From assembly GCA_033060915.1 (NCBI GenBank), contig CM065389.1, forward strand, positions 9,042,501 through 9,106,500: a stretch of DNA of 64,000 bases, given 5' to 3'. The translations under genes and the position numbers were made by a program. The notes beneath the pieces were generated by a model, which did not search any database, had not been told where the DNA came from, and saw only the letters and a program-made list of their open reading frames with translations. This DNA comes from Euryodendron excelsum (lineage: Eukaryota; Streptophyta; Magnoliopsida; Ericales; Pentaphylacaceae). Positions 48,755-60,069 of this stretch are shown here, in pieces (position 1 is the stretch's first letter; every line of letters begins with the position of its first letter).

Positions 48755-49560
48755 AAGATATAAAAAAATCAGGTGTAAAAACTTAGTCCTGTCCAAGTTG
48801 GGTAGATCGGCCAATGAAGGTCACAAAAAATCAAGTGTAAAAACTTGATCCTGTTCAAGTTGGGTAGGTCGATCAATGAAGGTCATAAAAACCAAGTGTA
48901 AAAACTTGGTCCTATCCAAGTTGTGCAGGTCGGCCAATGAAAGTCACAAAAAACCAAGTGTAAAAACTTGGTCCTAGACCATTTATGGCCAAGTTGACCA
49001 ATGAAGGTCATAAAAATCAAGTGTAAAAACTTGGTCCTGTCCAAGTTGGGCAGGTCGGCCAATGAAGGTCACCAAAAATCAAGTGTAAAAACTTGATCTT
49101 GGACCATTTATGGCCCGGTCGACCAATGAAGATCATAAAAACCAAGTGTAAAAACTTGGTCCTGTCCAAGTTGGGCAGGTCGGCCAATAAAGGTCACCAA
49201 AAACCAAGTGTAAAAACTTGGTCCTGTCCAAGTTGGGCAGGTCGACCAATAAAGGTCATAAAAACCAAGTGTAAAAATTTGGTTCTGTCCAAGTTGGACA
49301 GGTCAACCAATAAAAGTCATAAAAACTAAGTATAAAAACTTAGTCCTGTCTAAGTTGGGCATGTCGACAAATGAAGGTCATAAAAATCAAGTGTAAAAAC
49401 TTGGTTCTGTCCAAGTTGGACAGGTCAACTAATGAAGATCACAAAAAACCAAGTGTAAAAACTTGATTCTAAACCATTTAAGGCCAGGTCGACTAATGAA
49501 TGTCATAAAAAACCAAGTGTAAAAAATTTAGTCCTGTCTAAGTTAGGCAGGTCGGCTAAA
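48755..49560 (+). repeat. Tandem array of a ~61-bp unit after integrase (about 13 copies)
   Basis: The unit runs roughly CCAAGTGTAAAAACTTGGTC, CTGTCCAAGTTGGGCAGGTC, GGCCAATGAAGGTCATAAAAA. About 13 copies can be recognised from the GTGTAAAAAC word; three use a variant with 'ctagaccatttatggcc' in the middle. Each unit holds a short inverted repeat (CCAAGT...ACTTGG) around the A run. Arrays of this type between pol and the antisense ORF are usual for Tat elements; the 78-codon ORF at 49093 is only the array read through. Confidence 0.92.
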
Positions 49561-50739
49561 TGAATGCCACAACTTTTATAAACAAGCTTATAATCAAGAC
49601 TAGCATTGGTTCTGCCTAAGTTTGGCAGCTCGGCGAGCAAATGACAATTTTTTATTTTCCTAACTTATCTAGAAAGTTTTGCATTTGGCAAGTTAGCTTA
49701 GGAGTGGTCAGAAAACTTGTTTATAGTATAAATTGACTATATGTGAGAGAGGAACTCATAGCACAGAAAAGTATGTACGCAGAAGACAACACATGGGAAA
49801 AACTATTCATTTATAAAATATGCGAAGCTTACAATTATGTTCACAAAAGAAAAAGAAATAAGCAAAGTAAAAGGTCCTAAGGCCACTCGGCAATTGGAGG
49901 CTCGGTGAAGGGCAGATTAGTTGAAGGTAACTCGACAGTTGGGGACTCGGCAAGGGGCAGATTAGATGGAGGTAAATCGACAGTTGGAGGCTTGACGAGG
50001 TGCAGATTAGCTGGAGGCAACTCAGCAGAATTACCTTCATTAACTACCACAGCTTCAGGGACAATGTTCACCCCTCCACCTCAAGTGTCTACATCACCTT
50101 CGTCCTCAGACTTGAATTTAGCATAAGCCCAAACAGGTATCTATATTCAAAGAGGGGAAGATTTGTCCTGCTTCAACTTTCTTAGAGCCGACATCCAGCC
50201 GTCTTGAAAAGCGCCCTCAGCAATGCGCTTCACCTGGATCTCATACTGATCCCCGGCGTCGTCAATACCCTTGGTGTACTGAGCCTCACCGTCCTTCTTC
50301 AGCCCTTCCACCTCTAATAGAGATTCAACCACAGTCATTTTTACTTCGGATACTGACTTTTCAGCCTCAGCCAGCCTAGCTTTCAGATCAGCAACCTCAG
50401 CCTTGGCTTCGTCAAAGTCTTTCTCCTTTTGTTTGTAGCAAGATTGCATTTCTGCTAGAAGGACCTGCTGATCCTGAAATGCCTTATGGAAACCCCTAGC
50501 CTCACAATCTCTCGTGTGGAATCTATCCTTCAACCGATCGTGGTTTCGCAGCAGGTTGTCATGCCGATCTTGTAGAGTGCAGAATCGATACAAGATCTCT
50601 AGACTTTGTGTAAGCACCCCATTTGTGCCCGCTCGACAATCTCCGACCCGACCGAGCTCAGTTTTCCAACATCACAACACATGCATGTTCAAGATGAGCA
50701 TTATAATCTCCAATCCAACCAACAGGTCGCTTCTCGGGT

Positions 50740-51120
50740 CCACAAGGACCCGCTGGAGCCATAAGCACCATTATTCCAAGCAGCTTTCCAGATCGGGCAA
50801 TCTCGGAAACCAACGCCATCCAGGTAGCTTCTCGGGATCGGGCAATCTCGGGGACCAACACCTCATCAAGTTCCAGACGGTTCACTTCTGGCGCCTGCTA
50901 GCTCGCTAATGTAGAATGTCCGTCATTTGGTAGTTCTCCGAAACCGGGCGTTCTCGGAGACCAACACCACCCTTCCAGGTAGCTTTCTCAGACCAGGCGT
51001 TCTCAGGAACCGACACCACCCTACAGATAACTCTCTAAGACCAGGCATTCTTAGGGATCAACACCGTACAGGTAGTTTTCCGAGATCGGGCGGTCTCGGG
51101 AACCAACACTTAGGTCAACA
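50740..51120 (+). repeat. Short tandem repeats with CTCGG-type words in the 4.7-kb LTR
   Basis: Five or six imperfect repeats containing 'gggc.ttctcggga.ccaacacc' and 'caggtag.ttctc', spacing ~60-75 bp. Confidence 0.75.
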
Positions 51121-52345
51121 CCGACGCCTGCTAGCCCGACTCGGTGAAAAATGACCAAACCTGCCCCTTGGGCCTCCAGGCACGTTTTGGGAAAGTTCAA
51201 AATCCCTCAAAACGATAAGTCCATCCTTCCAAAATGTTACTAAACCATTAGGCGTCCCCCGCACGCCATTTGGTCCAAATCCGGTCCTATTCCGGCCCAC
51301 TCTGGTCAAAATGACCTTTTTGCCCTTGAACGCATCAGTACGGCACAAACCCTGCTGAACGGTAAAAGACTCTCTCAAAACTATCCCTGAACAAGCCTAC
51401 ACACTTAACATAACATACCAAACCATTCCTGACCATTTCTAGCCAACTCCGGTCAAAATAACCGTTTTGCCCCTAGAAGCCCAAAAATGCCTCAAAACAG
51501 CACCGACCTTGGGATTTCGGGCGAAGGGTTTCATCACACGCCCTTGTTTAACCCAAGGAACACCCTACGACACTAAGCTCACATGACGCGATAAAAGTTC
51601 CCTGGAGCGTCTCGCAGAAGCTCTGCCTAAATTGTCTTTTCCCCCGATTCTCTAGTTATAACGCACCGTCAACCGACTTGAGATATGCGTAAATCAGGGA
51701 ATTCTCGAAAGCTCATCCATAGATCTTTCCATCGATACGGTTCGATCGAAGAGATCGCCTCCCGAAGCCCTCCATCGTAGGGTGTGCAAACTATGACTTT
51801 CAGCAACCCTTGGAGCATCTCGCAGACGCTCCGTCAAGGTTAACTTTTTCTCCGATTCTCTAATCAAAATACACCGTCAAATGACTTGAGAAATGTGTAA
51901 ATTTGAGAATTCCAAAAACTATTTCCAGAGTACTTTCCATCGGTACAGTTCGATCGAAAAGATAGCTTCCCGAAGGCCTTGATCATGTGATACGAAAATG
52001 GCTACTTTCGAACTCCCACGGAATGTATCACAGATGCTTCGTAAAATTGTCATTTTACCCACATTTCCGAAGACGATATCTCACACTTCCAAACATAATT
52101 CAAACTTTCCAAAAACATGAAAATTCACCGGAAGCCCTGGGAGAACATCCTGAGTGCGACCGATTTTCCCGAAACCTTTCCGATTAACTCAATTATCGAG
52201 GCAAAGTTTGGACGAACCTTCCCGGTGATGGAGCGTATGCTACATGTGCTCAAATTTTGATCAGATTAACCAAATTTCGATCAACAGTCGAGATTGAGTC
52301 AGTACAATGGGTGCCACGTGGTGTACTGTCAGATGAATAGTACCC

Positions 52346-52402
52346 GCGCATGTAGGACATGCGCCTGTGTAAAATTTACACAAGCGCATGTGCTACATGC
52401 GC
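52346..52402. promoter_or_regulatory. 57-bp near-perfect palindrome just upstream of the LTR TATA box
   Basis: Arms of 28 bp (52346-52373 and 52375-52402), based on GCGCATGTAG-ACATGCGC and TGTGTAAA, meet around a single central base with about two mismatches. TATAAATA follows 20 bp later (52423-52430). The position suggests a transcription-factor site pair or hairpin in the LTR promoter; no known factor is assigned. Confidence 0.8.
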
Positions 52403-53679
52403 TAGTGTCTGAAAGTTTTGCCTATAAATAGAGGCGTCCCCCTTTGCATATTCCAGGTCCGAAATTGATACGAAGTTCTGCTGAAATCACTCCAGAAACT
52501 CGAATCTCTACATATATTCCTCCCCTCCAACACTTAAGCTAGATTCTACCCCTCCTAAGCCTATACACTCCACCCACAAGGACTCATACACACTTATACA
52601 CTCCACTCTAGCCTCTCAAGCCCTCTTAAAGTCACTCAAGCTCTAATCAAGACATCCATCGAAGATTACAAGTGTAGTAAAGGCAAAAGGTGGTATCCAT
52701 TTTACATTTGTGCTCTCCCCCACTCTTCTCTTCTCCCTCCTAGCCTACTTAGGCTATTCTCGATTTTAATCCCCATCTTCAACCCCCCTTTCTTGCATGC
52801 TTGAGCCAAGAGGGCTCTTAGATCATGCCTAGAGGAAAGCAAGTGAGAGCCACCGTGTAGGGGGACCTCTCACTAGCCTACTTTAAGATGGTATAGCCTA
52901 GGAGCCCCTTGTTTATGTGGTGTAGCCTAAAAGCCTTGTATGTGAATCATGACCCCTTGCATATTGCTATTTTGATAATGTCTTGTGTGCTTGACTTCAT
53001 TTTATACTTATTGTCATGCTTCACAATGCTTACATTACTCTTAATTTTATGCCATTTCCAAGCTCTACATTTCTTTCAAAAATCATTCCAAGAGTTGGCC
53101 CCTTGAAGTTTAGGATGAGACCTTAGGAGTCATGCCTTAGAAGAGCCCCTACTAACCCCCTAACTCTCATTTTGGCATCATTGCATTTTAATTTGCATAA
53201 GGGTTATTTTCTAATCCTCTAATTTTCAAGATTTCCATTCTTTTAAGTGTAGTGGTTGAAATGGCTCCATAGAACCCTCTCTTAAGTGGTCTCCCTTTTA
53301 TTTGGCCATATGAACCCTCTCTTGATGGAATGATCCCTTTGAAAAATGGTTTTCAAAATCCTTCTCAAAAGATGATTTTCAAAAATGCACTCTCTCCATC
53401 TTTGCATCAAAAATGAGTTTCCAAAAATTATCATCATTATGTTGATTTTTGAAACCTCCACTCTTGTCAAGATAAAGGTTATAATGGCCATTGAGGAAAC
53501 CTTCCTTGGAATGGTTTCCAAACACCAACCATACAAACCATACTCATGGCTAGAGTCAAAATTTTTATGGAAATGATCCTAAAAAAGATTGCCAACCAAA
53601 GTCTATTGCATGTCATGTTTTGTTTTCAAAACTCTTTCCAAGAATGTATCAAAACAACTTTCAAAACCATTCTCCAACC

Positions 53680-53880
53680 CTAGGTTAACTTGACCCTAGT
53701 TGACCAACCTTAGGTTAACTTGACTCTAGTTGTCCAACTCTAGGTTAACTTGACCCTAGTTCACTCACCTTAGGTTAACCCTACTCTAGTTAGTTAACCA
53801 TAGGTCATCTTAACCCTAGGTTAACCTAACCCAAGTTAGTTAACCTTAGGTCACCCCTAACCCTAGGCTAACCCAACCTA
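53680..53880 (+). repeat. Tandem 'ctaggttaacttgaccctagtt' repeats in the 4.7-kb LTR
   Basis: About five imperfect ~38-42-bp repeats alternating CCTTAGGTTAACTT and GACCCTAGTTG, each with the GTTAAC palindrome. Confidence 0.85.
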
Positions 53881-54399
53881 GGTTAATGCACTTCAAGGTT
53901 CCAACTCTTGAACCCTTTTTCTAAATGATCACTCAAATTCAAACTATTCTCATAACCTATTTTTTTTTACAAAATCTCCTACTCTCTTGATTTAAAAAAA
54001 AACCAACTTTATAAGCTCTTCAAATGTTCCTACACTCCATCTTCAAGGCATTTCCAAAAACATTTTCAAAAGGTCACAAACCTAAGGTGTCCCTAACCCC
54101 TTCATGGTTAGGGATTCCAAGGACAAGTAATAAATCAAGAACAAGCTCTAAGGTTGTCCATATTAAGATTCCAAACCCTTAACCATTTCCAAAAACCACT
54201 TTCAACAATTAATTCATCAAAACGTTTCTAAAGTCATGCCTCTAAGGTTTTCGAAACAAGACTTCAAAAATACTTCCAAGTTCTCCGGAGTCATGCCAAA
54301 GCATTTTTCCAAACCTCCCTCAAGTTGATCCAAAAACATTTTCAAGAAACACTCCATCATTCAATTTCAAGTCAAAACCTCTAAGACCACAAAGGGTCT

Positions 54400-54570
54400 T
54401 CAATTTCCAAAGATCTCAAAGTGTCTTAAACTCCTCCAAAGACCTCAAAGTGTCTTAAACTTTTCCAAAGACCTCAAAGTGTCTTAAACTCCTCCAAAGA
54501 TCTCAAAGTGTCTTAAACTTTTCCAAAGACCTCAAAGTGTCTTAAACTTCTCTAAAGACCCAAAAGTATC
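54400..54570 (+). repeat. Tandem ~30-bp repeats in the 4.7-kb LTR
   Basis: Five or six copies of a CAAAGACCTCAAAGTGTCTT plus AAACTCCTC unit with minor changes. Confidence 0.9.
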
Positions 54571-55523
54571 TTCAAACCTTCCAAGGGCCCTCATGCGCCT
54601 ATTCTCCATCGGGCTTTTGCCCAAACTACAATTGACCTGATTCTCGCCAAATGAGATACGTAGGCAACCTAAAATGGTGCGGTCATAACTTTTATTTCAA
54701 CTCCAATCCCTTTTCAAAAATTCCAATCAAAGTTTCTATTCCGAACTCTTTCAAAACCTCCATTATTTTCAAACTTTTTCCAAAAACTTGCATCATGCAT
54801 CATCCATCCGAAAAGTGATGACTAAACCACGTTTTTCTAAAGTGGATATCAAGTGGACAATGGTAACCAGTTATTCTAGTGAGTGAACAAAGGGTGATTA
54901 GACATGTAGGTACCGAAAGGGCGGGGTAGGGTAACGATCTTAGGATATCTTCCCTACACGTAACCAACCCCTGAACTTTAGATTTCTGTTTTCGAAAGAC
55001 CAAAATGAAGTTATTTTCAAAAAGGGCTTAGACATTTCAAAAGGTTGCCAAACAACCTATTTTCCTAAAAACCCTCTCTTGAAGGAGTTTTCAAAAACCT
55101 TTTTCAAAAACTCTAAGTTTAATCTTCAGATTAACGCTTAGTTTTAGGTGCCCTAACTCACCTTTATCAAGTTAGGTGACGACTCCTATTTTTCTAAAAA
55201 GCCCTTAGTCAAACCAATTTCCAAACCTAGTCGCACTTGTCCTTCGAGGAGGACGAGTTTTAGTGACAGAGTTCCTTACTTTAGCGTCTCCAAGCCGAAA
55301 GGATCTTGGACACCCCAAAAACCGGGGCGCGACACTTTGGATCACTTCTTGCGTAGGATAAAAAAAAAGAAGGCAAAACTCAAATGGAAAGCTCAGCAGA
55401 AGATTTGAATCAGAATGACATACGGGAAAGACTTCTTACCACCATCGACGAATGGACGGCGCCCGCCAGCAGATCCCCATTGTCAATTTCACTTAGCTCC
55501 CTGACATCTCCAGGCGGCACTAT

Positions 55524-57063
55524 TGTAACTACCCGGATTTTTTCAGACCGTTAATAAATAAAATAACTAACTTCCAATGATATTTAATCATGCTACAACC
55601 CCAAATGTACCATTATAAATGGCTCCAAATTTAATTTGTGAGATAAAATTACAACTTCAAATAACTCACAAAAATAATAACTATGAACCTTCATAAGCTC
55701 AAAATAACGCTCCACTGGCACCATATACGCTTCTATCTGAAAAATAAAATTTAACTAGGAAGTATACAATACATAGGAGTACAAATGCTTGGTTTAGGAT
55801 ATTTAAAAATGAAGCTCAACGAATAAATCAGTTCAACCGATGAGATTTAAAATAATAATTATTATTATTATCAAAAGCCAACAAAAATTCACGCTAGTAT
55901 AATAATCAATTTTCACATTTTTATTGGGCTCAATACCTGGCCCTTCTCAGTACCATGCCAAACGTCACCCGTGCCACATAATAATTCCAAATTCCATAAC
56001 CAATATTCCGTAGGGTCATTATTTCATAACCACTTTCCAAACAATAGGCCAACGGGTATGTTTGTACATGTACTAATCAGTTCTACGACACATCAACCAA
56101 AAACATAACCCAACAATTTTTAAAAATATAATTTTATCAATGAATAAATCAACGAACATGATGATCAAAGATGTGCCAGAAGGAATTTAATGGATCAAAC
56201 AATAAATATAATCATGGAATTAAACAACGAGTACAAATATTCAACAAGAATACAATTCAGGAATAGTAGAAATAAACTCTTTGCAAAGTAATTTTAGACA
56301 TAAGCATATTGTATACAACCCAGTTACCTAAAGTGGTTTCCACCAATTTTGACGAAATCACCATAGCTCTCCAAATAATTTTATATAAACTAAAATCAAA
56401 GTAATAAATTTTTTTCCACAATTTTTTTTTCCTTTCCCTCTATTTTTTTTCCTTCCTTATTTTCTTTCCTCCATTTTCTTCCTTCTCTTTCTCTTGGCAG
56501 CCATTCGGCACCCCCTCCTATTCCTATGCTCTTGCTTTGGTAAGAGCATTGCATGAAAAACCAATGGCCGAATGGCCTTCTTATATAGGCACTCGAATGG
56601 CCTTAGGCCTTGCCATGTTCATTACTACCTGTTAACTTGCATGAATACATTTCAACTCCACTTGCCAACACATGCCATGCAATGACTTAAAATAAGACAC
56701 CATCCAAGCCACGTGCATTGCTCTTCATAACCCAACCAAATGACAACACTCACTTTTTTTTTTTTTTTAAATTATCCCTCACACATGGTCCTTTAGACGA
56801 CCACACACTTTCACCTTATAGATCTATTGTCTTGCTTGCACTATAGCTTGGCAACTCAATTCCTCCTACTAACAAACTCTATTATATAATCTAACCTTAA
56901 AATCATCATAACCACCATGAATACGAACGTTTAAAATAAATTAGGTAATAAGTCACATGTGTTCTTAAAAATAATCACCATCTAAAATATTTATCTTAGT
57001 AAAATTACCATGGGCTTAGTAATAAATAATTTTAAAGTCGTCACAAAATTTCAGGGTGTTACA
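55524..57063. mobile_element. 1.54-kb solo LTR (probably gypsy) inside the antisense ORF
   Basis: Ends TGTAACTACCCGG...CAGGGTGTTACA, with the 5-bp duplication ACTAT at 55519-55523 and 57064-57068. Both ends carry the TGTAAC/GTTACA inverted terminus common in gypsy chromovirus-type LTRs. No coding sequence. Orientation is uncertain because both ends read similarly. Confidence 0.9.
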
Positions 57064-58751
57064 ACTATGGCCTGAAGAGCCCCAATAGCCCCGCTGGCAC
57101 AATTGAGGACTGAATCTTGGATGATCATGGCCCAACCAGCAATCTTTGGCCAAGCCACAAACTCCTCAGGTATTGGTTCCTGCACCTCGCCTTTACCCTT
57201 TGGATCAATACTCGCCGACACAGATGGGGGAGCAGCAAAATCTACCGTTTTTGCTTAAGCGACCTCCTTCTCGGCAGTCTTTACCAGCCTTCTTTTTTGC
57301 ACTCCTTCCTGAGATACTGGAACTTCACTCAGATCAACCACCTCGGGGGCAGCAGGAGCTCCAGCGCCAGAGTGTATGGAAGGAGGAGGAATATTAGCAT
57401 CACCAGCATAAGCAGTGACTCCAACGATAGAAGAAGTGGTGGCGACAGAGGATAAGGCCACCCCTCTCCTCTTCCTAGAAATTCTTCCTCCCAGTGCCAG
57501 TGACAGATCTTAAACCTTTGGAGCTATGTCACTTTAAGTAACAATAGTTAAGGGGATGGCAGCAAAAGCAGTAGGGAGGGGGGCAGCAATGCTAGGTACT
57601 CGCCAATCTCGTGCTGACCTCCCTCTGTTTTCTGCGCAGCGAGAACCGGGCCAGCAACTCCGTGTATCGCCGTAAAAGATTGGTGGGTATCCCAGCAAGA
57701 CGTGAGCAGCTCGCCCAATTCTAGCTAACGCTTCTTCGCCCTTGTATGCCCAGGCGACACCTAGAGCGTTCAGGTTAACCCCTATGAGTTTAGTCTCCTT
57801 GTCTCTGACACTAAAATGTTCGCAAAGAATAAATAAAAGGGTGACGAGTCAAAAATAAACAAAATTTCATGCAGATAAGAGAAAAAGTTTGTACCAGATC
57901 TGGGAAAAGGGGATCGACCTGTTTTCTACGAGACCCTGGGGTACTATGCTAATAGGGTTAACTCCCCTATGATATCCCCAAATTCCCAAGGACCACTCGC
58001 CCTAATTATGATGTCGTCAATCCCCTTCCTTGAGCTTGGAAGAAATTGAACCAACTCTCTAGGGCTAGTCCTGGCCCTAAAATAATATCTATGGTAGTCT
58101 AACCGGGCACTGTTCACCTCTACTGCCAAGTAGCAATAATTGAACTTCTAAAGCTCCAAGTTCAGACCTAACTGTCTATTCAACTCAACCACTCCCATCA
58201 CTATCCTATAGCCATTTGGTGCGAGCTGGATTGGAGCGATTTCGTAATCATTGAGGATTTCAATCAGAAAGGGGTGAATGGGAAAGCGGAGTCCTCCCTC
58301 CACTATGGCAACGAGAGGGAAAGGAGTCCCCTCCTCAGTTACTACCCAACTATCGTCCTTAGAACCTATCAACCTAATGTCTACACCCATCGAAAAATCG
58401 TATTGGGCCTTAAACGAAACAATACTATCAGAAGAGTTAAGCATACTCCTAAGGCGCGAACCCATTATGGATCTAGGACGAAGAGTTCTAGGGTTTCCTA
58501 ACTGGAGACGCAAGAAATGAATGAGAAGACAGGAAGAACTTATAGAGTTGCTATCCTTACAAAGGAGACAGATGCAAAATTAGGGATTGCTCTACGTTCG
58601 ATAGGTAGTCACTACTCCTTTGTCTACAGAGAAAGTCGAGATGGCAGTAATGGGTTCGAGTGACTCAACGGTCATGTCTCATTAAAGAAATTCTGACGGT
58701 TGACGTCATAGCAACGATACACCATCCCCAGCCCCCTACCAAAGGGCGCTA

Positions 58752-58766
58752 GAACTGGGGGGCAAT
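58752..58766 (+). other. Polypurine tract of the gypsy element
   Basis: A G-run (ctggggggcaat) lies directly before the 3' LTR at 58767, in the position where plus-strand priming takes place. Confidence 0.7.
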
Positions 58767-59384
58767 TGTGGGTCAAGAAACTCTAGGCAACCCATCAGGG
58801 CAGGCCCAATAAAGATTAAACAAATTTATTTGGGCCTGTAACAGCCCAAATATCATCAATACAGCTCAAGCCCATATTCCTGAGATTAACCCAAGTCACA
58901 AGACTTCTCAGCCCAAAAAGCTAGGGCACTCGCCAGGGATATCAGAGCACTCAATACTCGATTGTCAGCATTTAATGCTAAACAAACCCTTATTTAATAT
59001 GGAAGAGATACAGCATGCGATGGCTATATTCACGTCCAGTCAGTCGAACTCGAGCATGGCGATGAAGGTGAGTTTTTGTCCGATCAGCCAACTCTAGCCG
59101 ACATAAGCCTATGAGATAGGTTATGATTACCGGAGTAGGCTTAATAGAGAGCGTTACACTATAAACATGAAAGCCTCAAAAAGTAAGGTATGGACAATTA
59201 ATTTCGAACATACACTTTCTTTATTCACTTCATTCTCAATTAAGATTGCTAACTTGATCGTCGAAGTGTGATCGACCTATAGAGGGTCGATTCATTCTAA
59301 CTCCTTTGTCTCCTTACAGCAAGTTGATGCTTTATGATATTGGTTCGAGTAATCAGCCAGGCCTTTTCAGAAATTCCACTTACA
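58767..59384 (+). repeat. 3' LTR of the Tat-lineage gypsy element
   Basis: Starts TGTGGGTCAAGAAAC and ends CCACTTACA, followed by the GCGGT target duplication. Length 618 bp against 619 bp for the 5' LTR. Confidence 0.93.
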
Positions 59385-59639
59385 GCGGTTCTAGCCACAA
59401 AAGAGCCATGAACAACGCCGACCACTGTTTTTGAGAAAAATGCCCAAATTGATGCATTCAAGTTTTCCTTAGCACAAACTTGAACACTCTACTAGAATTC
59501 TCACTTGACCCGAACAATTTTTACAATCAAAATATCATCTATGACATATCTCAACCATCTAATTAAGAATTACAAATTAAGTGTTTTAGTCTACAAAATT
59601 TATCAACCAACATATGAACTAACAGATTAAGACTGTACA

Positions 59640-60036
59640 AGTATGACCTCATGCAACTGAACCCACCCTTGTGCAAGAACTATATATATAGATGGTCCAT
59701 AGAGGATGACATCATCATAAAACCAACATTCTTGAACGAAAGCTATCCTTAGTCAGTCCATGAAACTGTTGCATTTGGATGAGGCCACCATTTCAAGAAT
59801 ATTGTGCCATCTAGTACTTTTAAGGAGAGTGAGACTACCCCTTTGCTCTTTGTAATTCTCAAAAAAAAAAAAAAAAATGGAGAGCCCAGGAGGCCCTCGG
59901 ACTACTAGATATTGAATGCAGAGATTGGTGCTGAAAACTATTCAATTTTACAATGGCAGGCTGAAAGTGAAGTGTGTATTAATAATAGTTTCAGTATGGC
60001 GCAGGTAAGAGGCACGTGATCAGAACCGCTTTTCCT

Positions 60037-60069
<33 letters not shown>

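Larger units (their letters stand above)
50609..55334. mobile_element. 4.7-kb solo LTR (probably gypsy) inside the antisense ORF
   Basis: Ends TGTAAGCACCCC...CCGGGGCGCGACA, flanked by the 5-bp duplication CTTTG (50604-50608 and 55335-55339). The antisense coiled-coil frame continues across it. No retroviral genes are inside, so it is a solo LTR of unusual length. In plus orientation there is a TATA box (TATAAATA, 52423-52430) preceded by a 57-bp near-perfect palindrome. Three separate short tandem arrays lie at 50740-51120, 53680-53880 and 54400-54570. ORFs within (50514-50909, 52909-53106 and others) lack support. Confidence 0.9.
49877..58513 (-). pseudogene. Antisense ORF (aORF) of the Tat-lineage element: Transposase_28-like N-terminus, coiled-coil C-terminus; split by two solo LTRs
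   Basis: Read on the minus strand: 58513 to ~57895 encodes a domain resembling Pfam Transposase_28 (FPLVAIVEGGLRFPIHPF, then IAPIQLAPNGYRIVMG). A probable ~92-bp intron (~57803-57894) follows. The frame continues to 57069 with a Pro/Ala/Ser-rich linker, resumes at 55518 beyond a solo LTR, passes a second probable intron (~55348-55423), then crosses the 4.7-kb LTR to 50603-50147: ~150 residues of coiled coil (EAKAEVADLKARLAEAEKSV). A Pro-rich repeat tail (49877-50071) ends it. In-frame stops at 58148, 57944 and 57929 show decay. Such antisense ORFs are established in Tat/Ogre elements; function unknown. Splice sites are my inference. Confidence 0.8.
40785..59384 (+). mobile_element. Ty3/gypsy retrotransposon, Tat lineage, complete with both LTRs and TSD but decayed
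   Basis: LTRs at 40785-41403 and 58767-59384, and a 5-bp target duplication GCGGT at 40780-40784 and 59385-59389. Order: LTR, PBS, gag, protease, RT, RNase H, second RNase H-like region, integrase, 61-bp tandem array, antisense ORF, PPT, LTR. The antisense ORF and the 3' tandem repeats are hallmarks of the Tat/Ogre lineage. Total length is 18.6 kb, of which ~8.2 kb is three later LTR insertions (43220-45158, 50609-55334, 55524-57063); ~10.4 kb is original. Many in-frame stops, largely TAG/TAA consistent with C-to-T decay, make it inactive. Confidence 0.93.
39959..59639. mobile_element. Solo-LTR-like insertion in the third unit copy, itself split by a gypsy element
   Basis: The outer ends TG (39959) and CA (59639) coincide with the points where similarity to the 8-kb unit breaks off and resumes. 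Without the nested gypsy element (40785-59384 plus one TSD copy) the insert is ~1.08 kb (39959-40784 plus 59390-59639), with LTR-like ends TGAAATTTACG...GACTGTACA and no coding sequence. The five-base duplication expected at the outer ends is not clear, probably because of age; a TATGA also occurs at both junctions (39957-39961, 59642-59646). Family and orientation are undetermined. Confidence 0.65.

Noticed and set aside
48755..49560. CRISPR-like regularly spaced repeats
   Set aside because: The ~61-bp units are contiguous and repeated throughout with no unique spacers; the context is a plant retrotransposon 3' region.
50514..50909. 131-aa plus-strand ORF and neighbouring frames in the 4.7-kb LTR
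   Set aside because: They cross the LTR boundary at 50609 and read through tandem repeats, so they cannot be a conserved gene.
58274..58520. Plus-strand ORFs of 75-80 aa near the gypsy 3' end
   Set aside because: They are antisense shadows of the Transposase_28-like exon read on the minus strand.
39957..59646. TATGA as the target duplication of the outer LTR insertion
   Set aside because: It would leave ends that are not TG...CA. The TG/CA ends at 39959 and 59639 fit an LTR better, so the TSD is left unresolved.
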